A stretch of DNA of 64,000 bases, taken from positions 22,834-86,833 of the forward strand of contig JALKBU010000094.1 of NCBI GenBank assembly GCA_023091735.1. Direction: 5' to 3'. Numbering within the stretch: the first letter of the stretch is position 1; every line of letters begins with the position of its first letter. Both the position numbers and the translations under genes were made by a program. Origin of the DNA: Trichomonas tenax (taxonomy: Eukaryota; Parabasalia; Trichomonadida; Trichomonadidae). Below, one piece after another: positions 1 through 12,200 of this stretch. Below the pieces are notes generated by a model. The model worked only from the letters and a program-made list of their open reading frames with translations. It did no database searches and was not told the origin of the DNA.

Positions 1-617
1 TAGAACCAAAATCCCAATGGCTGATTTCCTGTTTTCATACTAATTTTGTTGAGCAAATGGTTTAAACGTTGTGTTGAATATATTTCTGTTGCTGCAGTTC
101 GAGGAAATGCAACGCCTCTAATTTCTTGAACTTTTATATCTGGGAACCAATCTGATTTTGTATCTTGAAGTGTTATTCCTGGGAATGGTACTGGATCTGA
201 TTCCAGCCACATTCCACATCCTTTGAGGCGAATTAAAGTTGCATCTTTATCATTCGACGGAACCCAATATTTTCCATCCTCAATAGCGATATATTTATCG
301 GCTTTATCTGTTAATTTGCATGTAACAAGCGCAGATCTCCTTCCTGAACGAAAACCAGAAAATATTTCCTCAGAAAATGGAGATTTTGTTCCCTTGATTG
401 GTGCAAAACTTTTATTGGCCTCATTTTTGTCGAATGTTGGTGCAGTAGCAGGCATCAAAGCAGTAACAACTTTTTGATCTGATGAATTTGAACAAAGGAC
501 TGGATTTAACATCTTTTTGATTTCCATGGCACTTTCATCTGTTGAATCTATTGGTGATTTAATGGATTCTTTCGAAATCCATCTTCCAGGCATCCACACA
601 AACGAAACTTTTTCCAT
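1..617 (-). CDS. Partial unknown protein, runs off left edge
   Basis: An open frame of 205 codons starts at the ATG at 617 and is still open at base 1, so the gene is truncated by the window edge. I do not recognise the family. The N-terminal half is Ser/Pro/Lys-rich and probably disordered. The visible C-terminal part looks folded (motifs KYIAIEDGKYWVPSN, GCGMWLESDPVPFPG, RLNHLLNKI). An initiator-like TCATTA lies roughly 30 nt upstream, which fits a trichomonad gene start. No stops interrupt the frame. Confidence is high that it is coding and low on function. Confidence 0.75.
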   Translation of the reverse strand, partial: MEKVSFVWMPGRWISKESIKSPIDSTDESAMEIKKMLNPVLCSNSSDQKVVTALMPATAPTFDKNEANKSFAPIKGTKSPFSEEIFSGFRSGRRSALVTCKLTDKADKYIAIEDGKYWVPSNDKDATLIRLKGCGMWLESDPVPFPGITLQDTKSDWFPDIKVQEIRGVAFPRTAATEIYSTQRLNHLLNKISMKTGNQPLGFWF

Positions 618-2360
618 TAAAAATAAAAAAAATGCCAACATTTAATGATGTAAAAAAAGTTCTTCACAAACAAAAAGTTAAAAATATTGACTCCTGTTTA
701 TTTCTACATATCCTAAATTGGCATATCAATAGACATGCTGATGTAGATTATATCTATTAAATTTGAATTTCTATTTCCGATCATTTTGTTCAAGATCATG
801 AAAAATATTCCCAATCATTTTTTGAATAAAAAAAATTGTGACATGTAAAAAATATTTTTGACAAATAAAACTTTTTGTAAGGTAAAAAAAGTCATTTAGG
901 TGCCACTTAACCGTTTTAACTATGAATGAAATGAAATAACTATAATTGATAATCATTCATAATATTATGCTATAATTGTGTTATAAATGGAAAAATATAT
1001 GATATATCTCCAATATATTTGAAACATTATGTTTATTATTGCTGTTAGCGTAAAAACACATATGAAATTGGAAATTTCATTCTAAAACTATGAATTCAAC
1101 ATATATAAAATATTCATAATGATCAGAAAACTCAAAGTAATGATAAATACAGCAATGTTGTATGTATAAATCGGAATTATTTATCATATGAAAAAAAAAC
1201 CTTATTGTTTTCATCGATTGAACATGAAGGTAATGCTACAATAGTCAAATATTGTGTATATTTAATCAATACAACGAAAAATATAGACCATCAGATATCG
1301 AGAAAGAAAATACTATCAATTTAGTTAAAATAATTGTTGCTTTGTACAAACTTCGATTTGCTTAAACCAGCCTCTGCATATCAAGGCTAGAATAACGAAA
1401 TAACAATTCTTGAAAATTCTAAATTGTTAGAAAATATGCATTTGTATGTCTCACTAGACTTTCCTCCTACTGTAGTTGACTTCAGTATCTTAAATAGCCA
1501 TAATAGCGTAATATAAATTTGTCAAGAAATACGAAAATGAGTTATTGATACATTTCTTTGAGAGAGTGAATTTAAATTCTCATTGTTATTGTTAAGAACT
1601 TACATAAATGAATGCTTTCGATGGTGTGAAAAATTGGGGATTTAAAAAATAGCATTCAGGAATGGTGAACATTGCCGCAATGTGGTATATGTAAACATCG
1701 CATTGTAAACCTGAAGTATTTGGTCTTTGTTGGGATTGTCAACCCCCACTTTAAAAATGTCACGTTTTCAGCTTATTTCAAAATTTTTTTCATAGAAACG
1801 AAGTGTTTTCAAATCTCACAAAATAGATTATGGATATAATAAGCTTTATATATTTGAAGTTTTATTTTTGAAAATTATTTTTTTTTTCAAATTCGAAATA
1901 TAGATATTATGTATATCGTAGATTCTATATTATAAAATTTGAGGCTCGAAATTTTTTGAAATTTTGATTGCGAAATTTGAGAATCCAAGCCAAAATTTTA
2001 TCATGAGGACAAAATGCATCAAGAGGGACTGCTGACCCATGCCAATGTATAGAACACCGCAGCTTCGATAGAAACTATCACAACAACACAAAATCCGAGC
2101 ACAAAAGATGATTATAATTTGTCATGTAAATATTTATTTGGCATTTGGTGAATATGTTGACTATACTTGGCATTTAATAATATAGTTTACAATTAAAAAG
2201 GGTGTGTAAAAAATATAAGGTGGTGATTTTAATGTAGTGGAACAAACAAAATTTTAAAAATGTATTTGTATTTTGTTCGATGGAAGCCAATGCGCTAGGT
2301 AACTTGTTTTTACGCATTGGGTTCGTTATTTAGGGTAAGATAAAAATTCGAAACATTGAT
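618..2360. other. AT-rich intergenic region, no gene recognised
   Basis: No convincing gene. A TGACATGTAAAA copy lies at 839-850 and a related GTCATGTAAA at 2121-2130; both belong to a motif that recurs through the window. A weak coding-like stretch around 1250-1560 (+) has several stops and cannot be assigned to a family. Confidence 0.5.
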
Positions 2361-5300
2361 TTGGACTTGTTTGGCGACACGATAAGGCTACCAATGGAGC
2401 CTGATCGAATTGTATTAAGCATGTACAACTATCTACTATACTTGAAAAAAATTGAAAATATTGACGAAAGGATGAAGTTTTTGACGACTAATTATGAGAA
2501 GAAAATAAAGTCTGTGCTTTTTTTAAAAGAATGTTGAGAGATGGAAACAACAAAGATAAGAAAGAAATGGAACTAGAGACTCTCAAACATCTGCGAAAAA
2601 TGATACTTTTATAAAATGTTTAAAAATCAAAATAAGCTTGAGCATATTGTTCTGTGCTTAAAATCACCAATTATTCAAAATATGTCGATTATTTTAAACA
2701 AATGCATCAAAATTGTTCAAGGAAGAGATGTTCTAAACATCAAATTAGTCCTTACATTACTCAAGAAAATACTCACAATCGATTCAAGCTTAAATGTGAC
2801 AAAATGCGCTGAAATTTGGCAAATTGTTTCTGGTGTTTTGTTCACACCGAACTTTTTGGACTTGTTTCCACTTCTACAGACAGGAAATTCCACTTTTTGG
2901 GAAGATCACGCAACTGTTATTGTTGAGAAAGTTCTTCTCGCACTTAATGTATTATCAGATTATTCTCTTCATGCTCTTAAGCTTATTCCGATGCTTCCAA
3001 ATCTGAAAAATCCAGAATTAGTTCCGCAAGTTAAGAATTACTTATTCGCGAAAAGTGACGACTTAAGAGCTGTGCACCACGTGCTCTTCTTCACATTCTT
3101 CCTTCTGATGATCCCGTTGAGTTTTCTAAAGTTCTAAAGCAGTTGATTGCCATTGCTGCTTCTGATACATCATTAACAGTAAGAATATCAATTATTTCTT
3201 CATTCAACAATCTTCACTTTCTTTATCTTGCGCACGATCCTTTCCTCAAATTCCTCAAAAATCTTGCGAACGACAACTCTCTACAAGTGCGAAGTTATTG
3301 CTTTCAAGTCTTAAAGAATACAAGAAGATATTCACCGATTGGATCAGATTCTATCTTGCGCAATGCACATATCAATGCTTTGTACGCATTGCAATGCTCT
3401 GCAAGTTCATTTGAGCGCGCACACGCTACAGAAAGTCTGCCAGCTCTTATAGAAGCATCAGCAACTTTATTCCCTATCTATGCGACAACAATGATTCCTA
3501 TTATCATCAAACTTCTCTCGATAAGGGGAACAACGAGTTCGGTTGTAGGCAGTGAAGCAGAAACACAATTGACAATCAACTTAATCAAAACAATTCAAGG
3601 AATTCTTCAAGTCAATCTTCAATCTATTTCGCTATATTTAACACATATTTTGCCAATATTCACAACACTTCTCAAAGAATATTCATCAAAACAGATCAAG
3701 AAATTGGTCATTGATACACTTTCCATATTTGTTAAAAAGACTTCTTCAACAGCAAACATCTATGGTATTGCTCCAATGCTGTTGGATGCTTTGCTTTCTA
3801 TTGCAGCACAAAGCGATTCTAAGAGTTTAAAAGTCAGAGCTCTTGAATTCATTGGTCAATGTGGAGCTGTCAGTCCTCAGAGAGTTCCATCAGAGCAATC
3901 AGGAGCATCGAGAGCCGATGATACAATTCAATTGAATAATGGAGAACGGGCACAGAATGAGTATTATGGTTCTTTGATTTTCCCTAAACTGATGGAAATG
4001 GTCAATGATAAATATTTATCAAACTTCAGAACGCAAAGTTTGTCTACGGCAATCACTACACTGTCAATGATGTCCACGCAGTCATCAGAGCACTTGAGTC
4101 AAATTATTCCTATTATATTAACTCATATTCAAGAATCAGTTGATTCTGCAAGAGTTGAATCAATAAAGCAACTTAAAACTCTTATATTGGTCGCAAAACA
4201 ACAAATGTTTCCTCACGTTGAGTCTATTATTAACTGCATATATGAGCATTGGGATGCTCCTGACTTGAATTATTTCAATGATGTCATTTCAAGCATCGTT
4301 GTCGGTCTTGGAAATGATTTTCTTCCATTTTTATATCCATTAGTTTCTAGAATAAGAATGATTTCGTCAAGTATATTTACGAACACTTTCCTTGCTGATT
4401 CCTGTTTGAAACTTTCGGCAACTCTATGTGCTTACTTTCCCACACTTTGTAAATTATTTATTCTGCAGATTTGCAACACAATATCAATGATTTTTATGGC
4501 CAATAATGTTAAAATCATTGCGTTGAAAACCCTCAAATCATTGATCCAGAAAACAGATCCAAATCCTTATGCAGGTGCTATATTTTCTGCTGTTTCATTG
4601 CTATGCATTGACAAAGAAGCTTATGTACAAAATATAGCGCTTGGAGTATTGAAGATCATGATTTTTATCATCGATAAGAACATTAAATATTATGCGCACA
4701 GGATATTCGACGTTCTTCAAAAGGATGAACGTGCAACACGCGAATTCGACAGAATTATGAATCTCGTTCAACAAAACACTAAATCAGAAGTCGAATATTT
4801 AGATCGTCCGAGCAGTGATAGCGTCAGATCTTCAAGAAGCAGCAGTTCTATATCAAGCAGCAGCTCAAAGCAATTATTCATGAAATGCTTTGATGACGAC
4901 TCAATGTATACACCAAAGCATTGGCAGAATTGGTATCAGCACTTAATAAGCACCACTATTGTGACTTCTCCTTGTTCAACAATCTCCTTCTGCAGTCAAA
5001 TAAGTGCTGCTCACAAGAGATTTGCTATTTATTTGTTCCCGGCTGCTTTTTCAACATGTTGGTCTGAACTTACATCGAGTGAAAAGATTATGTTATCGAA
5101 GAAACTTTCAATTTCTTTACAGAATCCAAAAATGCCAAACAATCTTCTTAGAACTTTGGTTTCTTTAATCGAACAACTGGAACGTGTTGGAAATGGTTTA
5201 CAATTTGATCCAAAAGATTTCATCAACATTTGCATCAGATCAAGAAGCATTTCATTTGGTTTGCATCATTTGCACGAATATTATATGAAAGATAAGAATG

Positions 5301-8143
5301 AAATAAGTCTCAGACAATACGCAATATTCCTTTCTGAAGTCTCTCATCAAATGGATATGAGTCCGTTGATTAATTTAATGAAAAAGCCAATTTCCAAGGA
5401 GTTCTTAATCGCATTAAAATTATGGGAAGAAGCATTTCCGCTTTATAAGAAGAAACTTGATTCAGGAGAAAAATTAACATCAAATGAACTTATTGGATAT
5501 ATTTTCTGTGCACAGAATCTTTAGAAATATAATGATATCATCGATATGAGTCCTCTTGTCCTGAAAAATTACAAAGAATGCTTACCGAAGATTTCTCAGG
5601 CTTTTGCTCAATCAACTTTCTTTACGGATAAATCAATTTTAGCGTTTTATTCATCATTCGACACAGAGTCAACAATCAAGAACTTAACAACTAAAGCCTT
5701 TTCATTAATTAATCTCAAAAAGTATGATGATGCAAAAACGATTATTCAGCAAGTTTTCGAGATGATTGCAACAAAGCACAGCCTGAATTTCAAGTCTCCA
5801 TATCTTGTCATTTATCCATTTGTTGTCACCTGTCAGTACCTTTATGAATTAACAAAAATCATAGAAACGGGCGGCAACATACCTAAAGATATGTGGAAAC
5901 AAAGATTACAGAATGCAGAGCCAACTTCTTTAGTTTGGATGAATCTAATGAGTCCAAGAATGGTAATGATGGATGAAGATCAATCGCAGTTCAACAAATT
6001 TTTGGATATCACTATTAATGAAAAGAAATACTCAATGCTTGAAGTATTCTTCAAGCATTTCTATCCAAACTTTAATCTCGAAACTTCAATATCTGATCAT
6101 ATTCCTGCAAACATTTATTTGCATTACTTATAGTCAAAGAATCAACGAAATGAAGTCCTCGATAAACTTGAATCTCTTCTCTCTGATCCGGAAAAGAAAC
6201 CGGTTCATTTCACTCAAATTATGATGTATGTGGAGTATGTTTTGAACGATGCTTTGTTTAACTATGATTTACTGAAGACATTTGAAGTTTTACTTCGCGA
6301 AATTATTCCTTTAAGGAAGATTGGTATAACGCAAAAGTTGGCAGTTGTCAATTATTATCTTTTCAGGAATGATCCATCCCAGAAAACATTTGCGATTGAA
6401 GCAATTAAATCATACTCAACATGTTTGCAACAACAGCTATTTGTTGCTATATCTGATATCTGTGCAGCTGTTTCTCTTTTCTTCTTAACAGCGGGTGATG
6501 CTGAAATCTTTAATGCTTCATTAGCTTCAGTGAACTCTATTCCTATTCAAAAGATGGCTCAAGTTATTCCTCAGCTGTTTGCTTTCTTGTATTCACCGAT
6601 TCCAAACGCACAACAAGTTGCAACATCATTTTTGATTGAAATTTACAGATCACAGCCTCATAACGTTTTAACATATGCTCATGCACTTAACGATAATCAG
6701 CAACATATGACAAACAGTTTCTTTTCATCAAGCTTCAATTTATTCGCTGTCGAAAACTCTGTTTTATTCACAGAAGCAAGCACATTTAAGAAGATGATTA
6801 CACTCGCTCCGCAAACAATTTTCGAGCAATGGCTGCAGACAACGCGTGAATTAATTAACTCTCTTCTCTCTGATGACAATCGCGCGAAATCAAATCTTGA
6901 TCATCTTTTCTATAAACTTAACGAAGTTTATATTAAAGAAATTGTTGTTGCGATGACATCAAAGGATCTTAAACTCGAAAATCCACAACTTAGAGCAGCA
7001 ACAGTAAACAAAATTGCACAGCAAATCGTATCAAATTGCCAAGATTTCGTTCGTCGTCTTGAGAAAGTCAGATTATCTGATGTTATGGAATCTTCTCCAA
7101 CATTTGAAAATTCATCATTATTAATACCAGGAATGTCAGCATCGAAGCCTCTTTTAACTGTTAAAAATGAATTACAGGTTATTCCCGTTAAAACAAGGCC
7201 AAGGCAAATCACGTTCATTGGAAAAGATGGCGGCGAATATGTTTATTTGATTCGAGTTCAAGAAGATTCAACATTCCATATCAGAGCTGCACAATTTACG
7301 ACTCTTGTCAAGCTTTTCTTGAGGAGAACACTTGGAAATAGCGCAGGATTTCCATATACAATCAGTACTTACACTCCAATCACGAATAATATCACTCTTT
7401 TGCAGTATTCTCATGAGCAGATGTTTTTGGAGCAAATCATCACTAAATTAAGGCAAACCAATGGATCTGAGCATCTCGTTGAAGTTCGTGATATGTCAAA
7501 TGAATCAATATAGAGATTTGATTTATTGCGGCCAATTCAAAGACTTGAAGTGCTGAATAGTATTCCAAAGCACTATGATGACCTTCGAAAAGCTTTCTGG
7601 GCAATGTCAAGCTCGTCTGATCAGTGGCTTGAGCAAGTTACTGCATTCTCAAACTCATTCTCATTCTGCTGCTCGTTAGGTTCTCTCACATGGCTTGGTG
7701 GACGTTGTCCATCAAATATCCTCGTTAACGTGAAGAGCGGTGAAATAACAATGATCAATTATTCGCCTTTGTTCAAAGCAGGTTTTAACAATTTGCAGAA
7801 TCCCGAAGAAGTTCCGTTCAGATTGACACCAATGATAATTTCTGCACTAGGAATTGGTGGAATAGAAATGTCTTTCAAGCCATATTTTAAGCGCATTCAA
7901 GAAATATTTTGCGATTTTGCTTATTTGATTCTACCAACTTTCTATCTTCTTGCCGAAGAACCATTTGTCCCATATCAAAACCAACCGAGTGCTGATCTCA
8001 GAAAGAAGATCTTGGATGATGTTTTCGATATATTATACGATAAGACAGAAGACATTGATTCATATATTCAGAAATTGATCGATTGCGCACAAAGTGAATA
8101 TAACTTAGCAAAGCAGCACTCAACATGGCGTCCTTTCTGGTAA
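2361..8143 (+). pseudogene. TOR-like PIKK, degenerate kinase, disrupted
   Basis: This is a large phosphatidylinositol-3-kinase-related kinase of TOR type: a long HEAT/FAT helical solenoid, a kinase-like domain, and a FATC tail ending in WRPFW, as TOR proteins end in W-x-P-F-W. The blocks 3143-5524, 5546-6133, 6221-7513 and 7526-8143 share one frame and are separated only by TAG codons at 5522, 6131 and 7511. The N-terminal block 2616-3137 joins by a frameshift near 3070-3090, and coding-like text continues upstream to about 2360 with more breaks. The kinase region keeps the fold (FIGKDGGEYVYLIR, then LGGRCPSN, then PFRLTPM). It lacks the catalytic residues: the ATP lysine position is Arg, GDRHPSN reads GGRCPSN, and DFG reads NYS. 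In active TOR these residues bind ATP and metal. The reading is either a pseudokinase paralogue that later broke, or a gene expressed by readthrough. Each TAG could derive from CAG (Gln). Confidence 0.8.
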
Positions 8144-8660
8144 CTTTATTTGTTATTATAATATTCATGTTTATATTTTGTTTTTATATAAATAATGTTA
8201 GTATTTACGTTTAATGAATTGAATCATTATTTCTTCGATTAGTTAGATACAACACTTTATCATGAATTTTGATTAAATTTTTGAAATGTAAAGTTGTTGG
8301 ATTTAAATAGAACATGCTATGTAAAATAAATGGTGGAATGTAAACTAATTTATTTGTCAAAAATTGATGAAAAGTTGTCTTGTAAAATGAATTTTTGTAA
8401 AGTAAAAATATGAAATGTAAAATTGTTTATTTGTCAGATTCATTTAAAATATATCGTGTAAAATCGATTTATTGCAATATAAATTTACAATAAATGGGAA
8501 ATTTTGAAAATAAAGTTGTTTATTTGTCAGAGTAATTAAAATATCCCAAATATTCAATTGATGGAGATTTTTTGATGAAAAATAAGCTATATATGCTGTG
8601 GAAGTCTCATATTGAGACTCTGGTAAATATCCAAAATAAAAAAAACGGACGCCAAAATAA
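8144..8660. repeat. Spacer with imperfect TGTAAA / TTTATTTGTCA repeats
   Basis: The spacer downstream of the TOR-like pseudogene repeats short units of the kind ATGTAAA and TTTATTTGTCA. A 16-bp match TTGTTTATTTGTCAGA occurs near 8423 and again about 93 bp later near 8516. These look like decayed copies of the TGACATGTAAA family. No gene is seen. Confidence 0.45.
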
Positions 8661-10532
8661 ATGGAACAAAATACGAGTTCTGAGTTAGAAAATCTCGAGT
8701 TGTTCCTGATACAAGTCATTATTCACGATTTTGAAGTCAACAACATGAAGCAAAAGGAAATGTACTTAAAATTTCAAATGCTTGATCTTCCATTAAAGTT
8801 AATTTCGAAAGCAAATTTAGATGAAGACAGTAGAAACAATCTAGAATCTGGTGTTGAGTTCTTCTTTCGTTTAGATTGTTTCCAAGCCTTTCAGCAAACT
8901 CCGTTATACATATATTTGTCCGATTCTAAGAAAAAGACACACTGCGCATGTGGCTTTGACCTCTGCACAACATTGGTTGAAGCATATCAGAACAGTGGAA
9001 AGAAATTCACTTATCAATTAAATATTCCCTTAGAAAACAAAAATCAGACTCACGTTGGCACAATAACCATTGAATATTCGCTTACTCATTACTCTTCTGA
9101 TGTAGAAGAGGTAACTTGCCTTGATAAAGAACTAGAAAAATTACCAGAACCACAAAAAGCGCCAGAACCGGTGCCAAAGAAGCCAAAACCAAAGAAGAAA
9201 CGCAAATTACCTGTTGTTAATCCTCGAGAAGCAGATGTTTATCAATTAAATATTCATTATCGAACAACCCGCGAGCAACTTAAGCGAGAATTAATAGACT
9301 TAGAAAGAAAAGTTCGTACAATAGAAGATTCTAAACGCAGACAGAAAATAAGAAGAATCACACAAATTGAAGATCTTACAGCAACGCCATCGCGAAGACA
9401 GTCAATGTACGATGATCCTCTCAACCACGTCGAAATAATATCCGATAAATCTCCACAGCAAAATAGATTGAAAGATTCTTCATCAAATTCAGCTTCTCTT
9501 TCGAAACCAATACGCGAAACTGCCACAACATCGCATATTTCTTCGAAACCGAATTCGGGAAATCCTTCACAAGAGAAATTCGATCGTCCTTCGTTAATTG
9601 CAAATCAAATGCCGAATTCAAGAGAAGCTTCGAAGCTATCGACTGGATTTGATTCTGATGACTCTTCTTCGTTCGAACAGATCATATCCAGCGCTTTGTC
9701 TGCTGACAAACCAAAAGAAAAATCACAAAATACGCAAATTGTTTCAGGCGATTCAGAACTCATTGATATGCGCAATACTTCATCTTCAGCAAGTTATAAA
9801 TCGAAGCCTAAAACAAAGCCAGAGCCAAACAAAGTCGAAAAGAAAAGTGATTCAAGTGCCAAAGCAAAGAATAATGTTAAAAAGAGCCAAAACTCGAGCG
9901 TCTTAAGTGATAAATCCGGCATGCATAGCTCAATGGATTCTGAGTCTACTCAACTCAGCAATCTCGTTACTGTTCATGCTGATTCAGGATCAGATTTAGG
10001 AAAATCAATTAAGAATCCAACAGTGCATTCAGATGTTACATCATTTATTACTGATAACACTGATTTGTCTTCAACACATTCCAAGAATTCAGATGAATCG
10101 TCTTTCTCGCACGCCTCAAAGAAATCAAACTCAACACTGTCGAAGAAGAACTATTCTACATTTTCATCGGATACTGACACATTTTCCAAGATTTCGTCTT
10201 CCAGCAAAGCTGACAAGGTTTCTAATTCCAAATCAATATATAACTCAATCTTAAATGACACAACGTCGACTCTACCTTCTTTCATGAAGTCCACAATGAA
10301 GTCAACATTAGATAATGACAACGGCAAGAAAGATAGCGATATGGGAAGCAGCTCAGTTCTTAGCCATAATTCGTCATCAAAAATCAGCTCTTTATCAAAG
10401 CGCTCTAGTATTCTCTCTGGAAAGAATTCATCTTCAAGGGGCACTTCCGCTATTAGTGGTAAGAATTCTCGAGTTTCAGGAAAGTCAGGAATTAACGATA
10501 CTTCAGATATTATTTCAGGATCTTTTGCATAG
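8661..10532 (+). CDS. C2-like N-terminal domain protein with long Ser-rich tail
   Basis: An open frame of 623 codons. Residues 1 to about 155 have a beta-sandwich character reminiscent of C2 domains (ELFLIQVIIHDFEV, FFRLDCFQAF, IYLSDSKKKTHCACGFDLC, VGTITIEYSL). A Pro/Lys-rich hinge at about 165-190 and a charged, probably coiled segment at 195-235 follow. The last 380 residues are low complexity, rich in Ser, Lys, Asp and Asn, and likely disordered. Similar layouts occur in centriolar and ciliary scaffold proteins, but I see no diagnostic motif, so that is speculation. The stop is TAG. Nearby flagellar or centriolar genes (16.7-19 kb) are suggestive only. Confidence 0.75.
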   Translation: MEQNTSSELENLELFLIQVIIHDFEVNNMKQKEMYLKFQMLDLPLKLISKANLDEDSRNNLESGVEFFFRLDCFQAFQQTPLYIYLSDSKKKTHCACGFDLCTTLVEAYQNSGKKFTYQLNIPLENKNQTHVGTITIEYSLTHYSSDVEEVTCLDKELEKLPEPQKAPEPVPKKPKPKKKRKLPVVNPREADVYQLNIHYRTTREQLKRELIDLERKVRTIEDSKRRQKIRRITQIEDLTATPSRRQSMYDDPLNHVEIISDKSPQQNRLKDSSSNSASLSKPIRETATTSHISSKPNSGNPSQEKFDRPSLIANQMPNSREASKLSTGFDSDDSSSFEQIISSALSADKPKEKSQNTQIVSGDSELIDMRNTSSSASYKSKPKTKPEPNKVEKKSDSSAKAKNNVKKSQNSSVLSDKSGMHSSMDSESTQLSNLVTVHADSGSDLGKSIKNPTVHSDVTSFITDNTDLSSTHSKNSDESSFSHASKKSNSTLSKKNYSTFSSDTDTFSKISSSSKADKVSNSKSIYNSILNDTTSTLPSFMKSTMKSTLDNDNGKKDSDMGSSSVLSHNSSSKISSLSKRSSILSGKNSSSRGTSAISGKNSRVSGKSGINDTSDIISGSFA

Positions 10533-10797
10533 AGATTATTTGTTTATATACTAAAAATTAAAATATGAAATAGTTGTCTTTTAATCGACTTGAACTGTGT
10601 GAATGCAGGAACATATTTATACAAAATGGCATCGCACAAATTATAACAGTAGATCAGATGAATAAATGCCTTAATGATATGTTTTCATAAAATAGAAACA
10701 ATGTTTTGAAGTAAATATATGTGATAGATATCATTTAGAATAGCAACGCATTTCATAACCTTAATAAAGTGACACTGTCTCTTAATGTAGTCGGCGA

Positions 10798-11979
10798 ATG
10801 CAGACTTCGTTGAAAGACAGATTTGTCATTCATGAGGACGGCTCTCCTTCTGATGTTTGGGAGAAGTACTACGGCTCTCCTGCACCACAACCAACATGTT
10901 TTGGCAAAAAAAACGAATGCAATTTTAATCCTTCATCTAACGAAATCTACATATACGGAAGCGTTTTTGAAGATGATTCTGATGGAGTAGCTGTTATTAC
11001 AAATTCTAATACCAAATTCATCCATTCTTCGTGTTTTTTTGAGAATTGTTCTCGAAATGCCGATGGCGGTGTCATTTACATTGATTGCGATAGTTCCGTT
11101 GTCCAGCGCCGATTCTGTACAACTAATTCATACACACGAAAAACAAATGGATGGGGATGTCACTCATATTGTTATTTTGTTTCAGGAAGCGATAAAGATA
11201 ACATTATTATTGATTGTTCTATTTGTCTTTGTTCAAACGATAATAGCTGGAGTACTACATGTTCATGTCATGGCAACAGTGGTTTATTTTCATCAAATGT
11301 TACAAAGAATTCTATTAAACAATATTCTGGTTACTATAATTTTAATGCAAAATCAGTCGGAATCATTAACTATTCAACATTCGATAGCAATTATGCTAAT
11401 AATAAAATTTGTTTATTACACCGAGACTCAAATTATCTTTATGATTGTTGCAACGTCATAAACAATACCCAATATGGAACAGATTTTGGGACTTTTTATA
11501 TAAGAAATGGAGAAGATAAAATTCAAAACTGTACAATCAGACTTTCTAACAAAAAAGGTTCAACATTTAGTTCTAATTATGGAGGTAAATATGTCATCAT
11601 TAATTGCAACATTGATTTCTTCACTACATACGGTGATACATCCTTCTCCACAACGAAAATCACATCTACAGAAAGTTACAGCATTCTTCATCACCTTTCG
11701 ACATATGAATGCGGTGCTGTTTCTGCGCTTTTGAATGAAGAATTTCATCATCAAGAAATCAAAACAAAAGAAATTCCTCGATTTTCATTTGTTCAATTTG
11801 TATTTTTTTTTTTTCACATAAAATATTCACAAGCTATAATATTTGATAATTATCCACTCATATTTAGATTCGACGACAAAAATTTCAAGGTAATAGATGT
11901 GACAAAAGTCATCCAAATGCTTTCACAATGTCAATGTCCTCTATCTTTTAATGTATTTGACGATTGCTTACTCTGCTAA
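10798..11979 (+). CDS. Pmp-like right-handed beta-helix protein
   Basis: The protein has the repeated Cys/Asn/Gly-rich coils of the trichomonad polymorphic-membrane-protein-like families, for example SSCFFENCSRNADGGVIYID, NCTIRLSNKKGSTFSSNYGG and INYSTFDSNYANN. Such proteins form a right-handed parallel beta-helix and are usually surface or secreted. This copy has no obvious signal peptide. After about residue 320 it changes character: a run of 12 T encodes Phe residues, then a short tail ends in Cys. That suggests the normal C-terminus, commonly a membrane segment, has been replaced. The last 673 bp of the locus are repeated at 14458-15130. It may be a functional truncated family member or a pseudogene. 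Confidence 0.6.
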   Translation: MQTSLKDRFVIHEDGSPSDVWEKYYGSPAPQPTCFGKKNECNFNPSSNEIYIYGSVFEDDSDGVAVITNSNTKFIHSSCFFENCSRNADGGVIYIDCDSSVVQRRFCTTNSYTRKTNGWGCHSYCYFVSGSDKDNIIIDCSICLCSNDNSWSTTCSCHGNSGLFSSNVTKNSIKQYSGYYNFNAKSVGIINYSTFDSNYANNKICLLHRDSNYLYDCCNVINNTQYGTDFGTFYIRNGEDKIQNCTIRLSNKKGSTFSSNYGGKYVIINCNIDFFTTYGDTSFSTTKITSTESYSILHHLSTYECGAVSALLNEEFHHQEIKTKEIPRFSFVQFVFFFFHIKYSQAIIFDNYPLIFRFDDKNFKVIDVTKVIQMLSQCQCPLSFNVFDDCLLC

Positions 11980-12054
11980 AAAGCAGTTTTCTCGTTAACA
12001 AAGGTACTCCTCGAACTGATGAACACAAAATTAAAGGTTTGAGATTAAACATCT
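11382..12054 (+). repeat. 673-bp direct repeat, copy 1
   Basis: This segment, from CGATAGCAATTATGC to the AAACATCT end, matches 14458-15130 with only a few mismatches that I can see, mainly in the first 45 bases. It covers the second half of the Pmp-like gene and about 75 bp downstream. Both copies keep the same 12-T run. Confidence 0.9.
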
Positions 12055-12200
12055 AATTTTATTTGTTACCATATAATTATAACTATATGATAATAACTAT
12101 AAAAGTTTGCTGAAAAATTTTGACATGTAAAATATAAATTCAAAAGGCGTTAGATTTTTTATTAAAAATGGTTTTTGTCAAGTTAAAGACTTTATTTGTC

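Noticed and set aside
771..956. 61-codon minus-strand ORF
   Set aside because: AT-rich, Phe/Ile/Lys-dominated random composition, with no start signals.
5522..7513. TAG reassigned to glutamine in this genome
   Set aside because: All three TAGs are in the TOR-like pseudogene, which also has a frameshift and lost catalytic residues. Another gene (8661-10532) appears to end at TAG, and other large genes contain none in frame.
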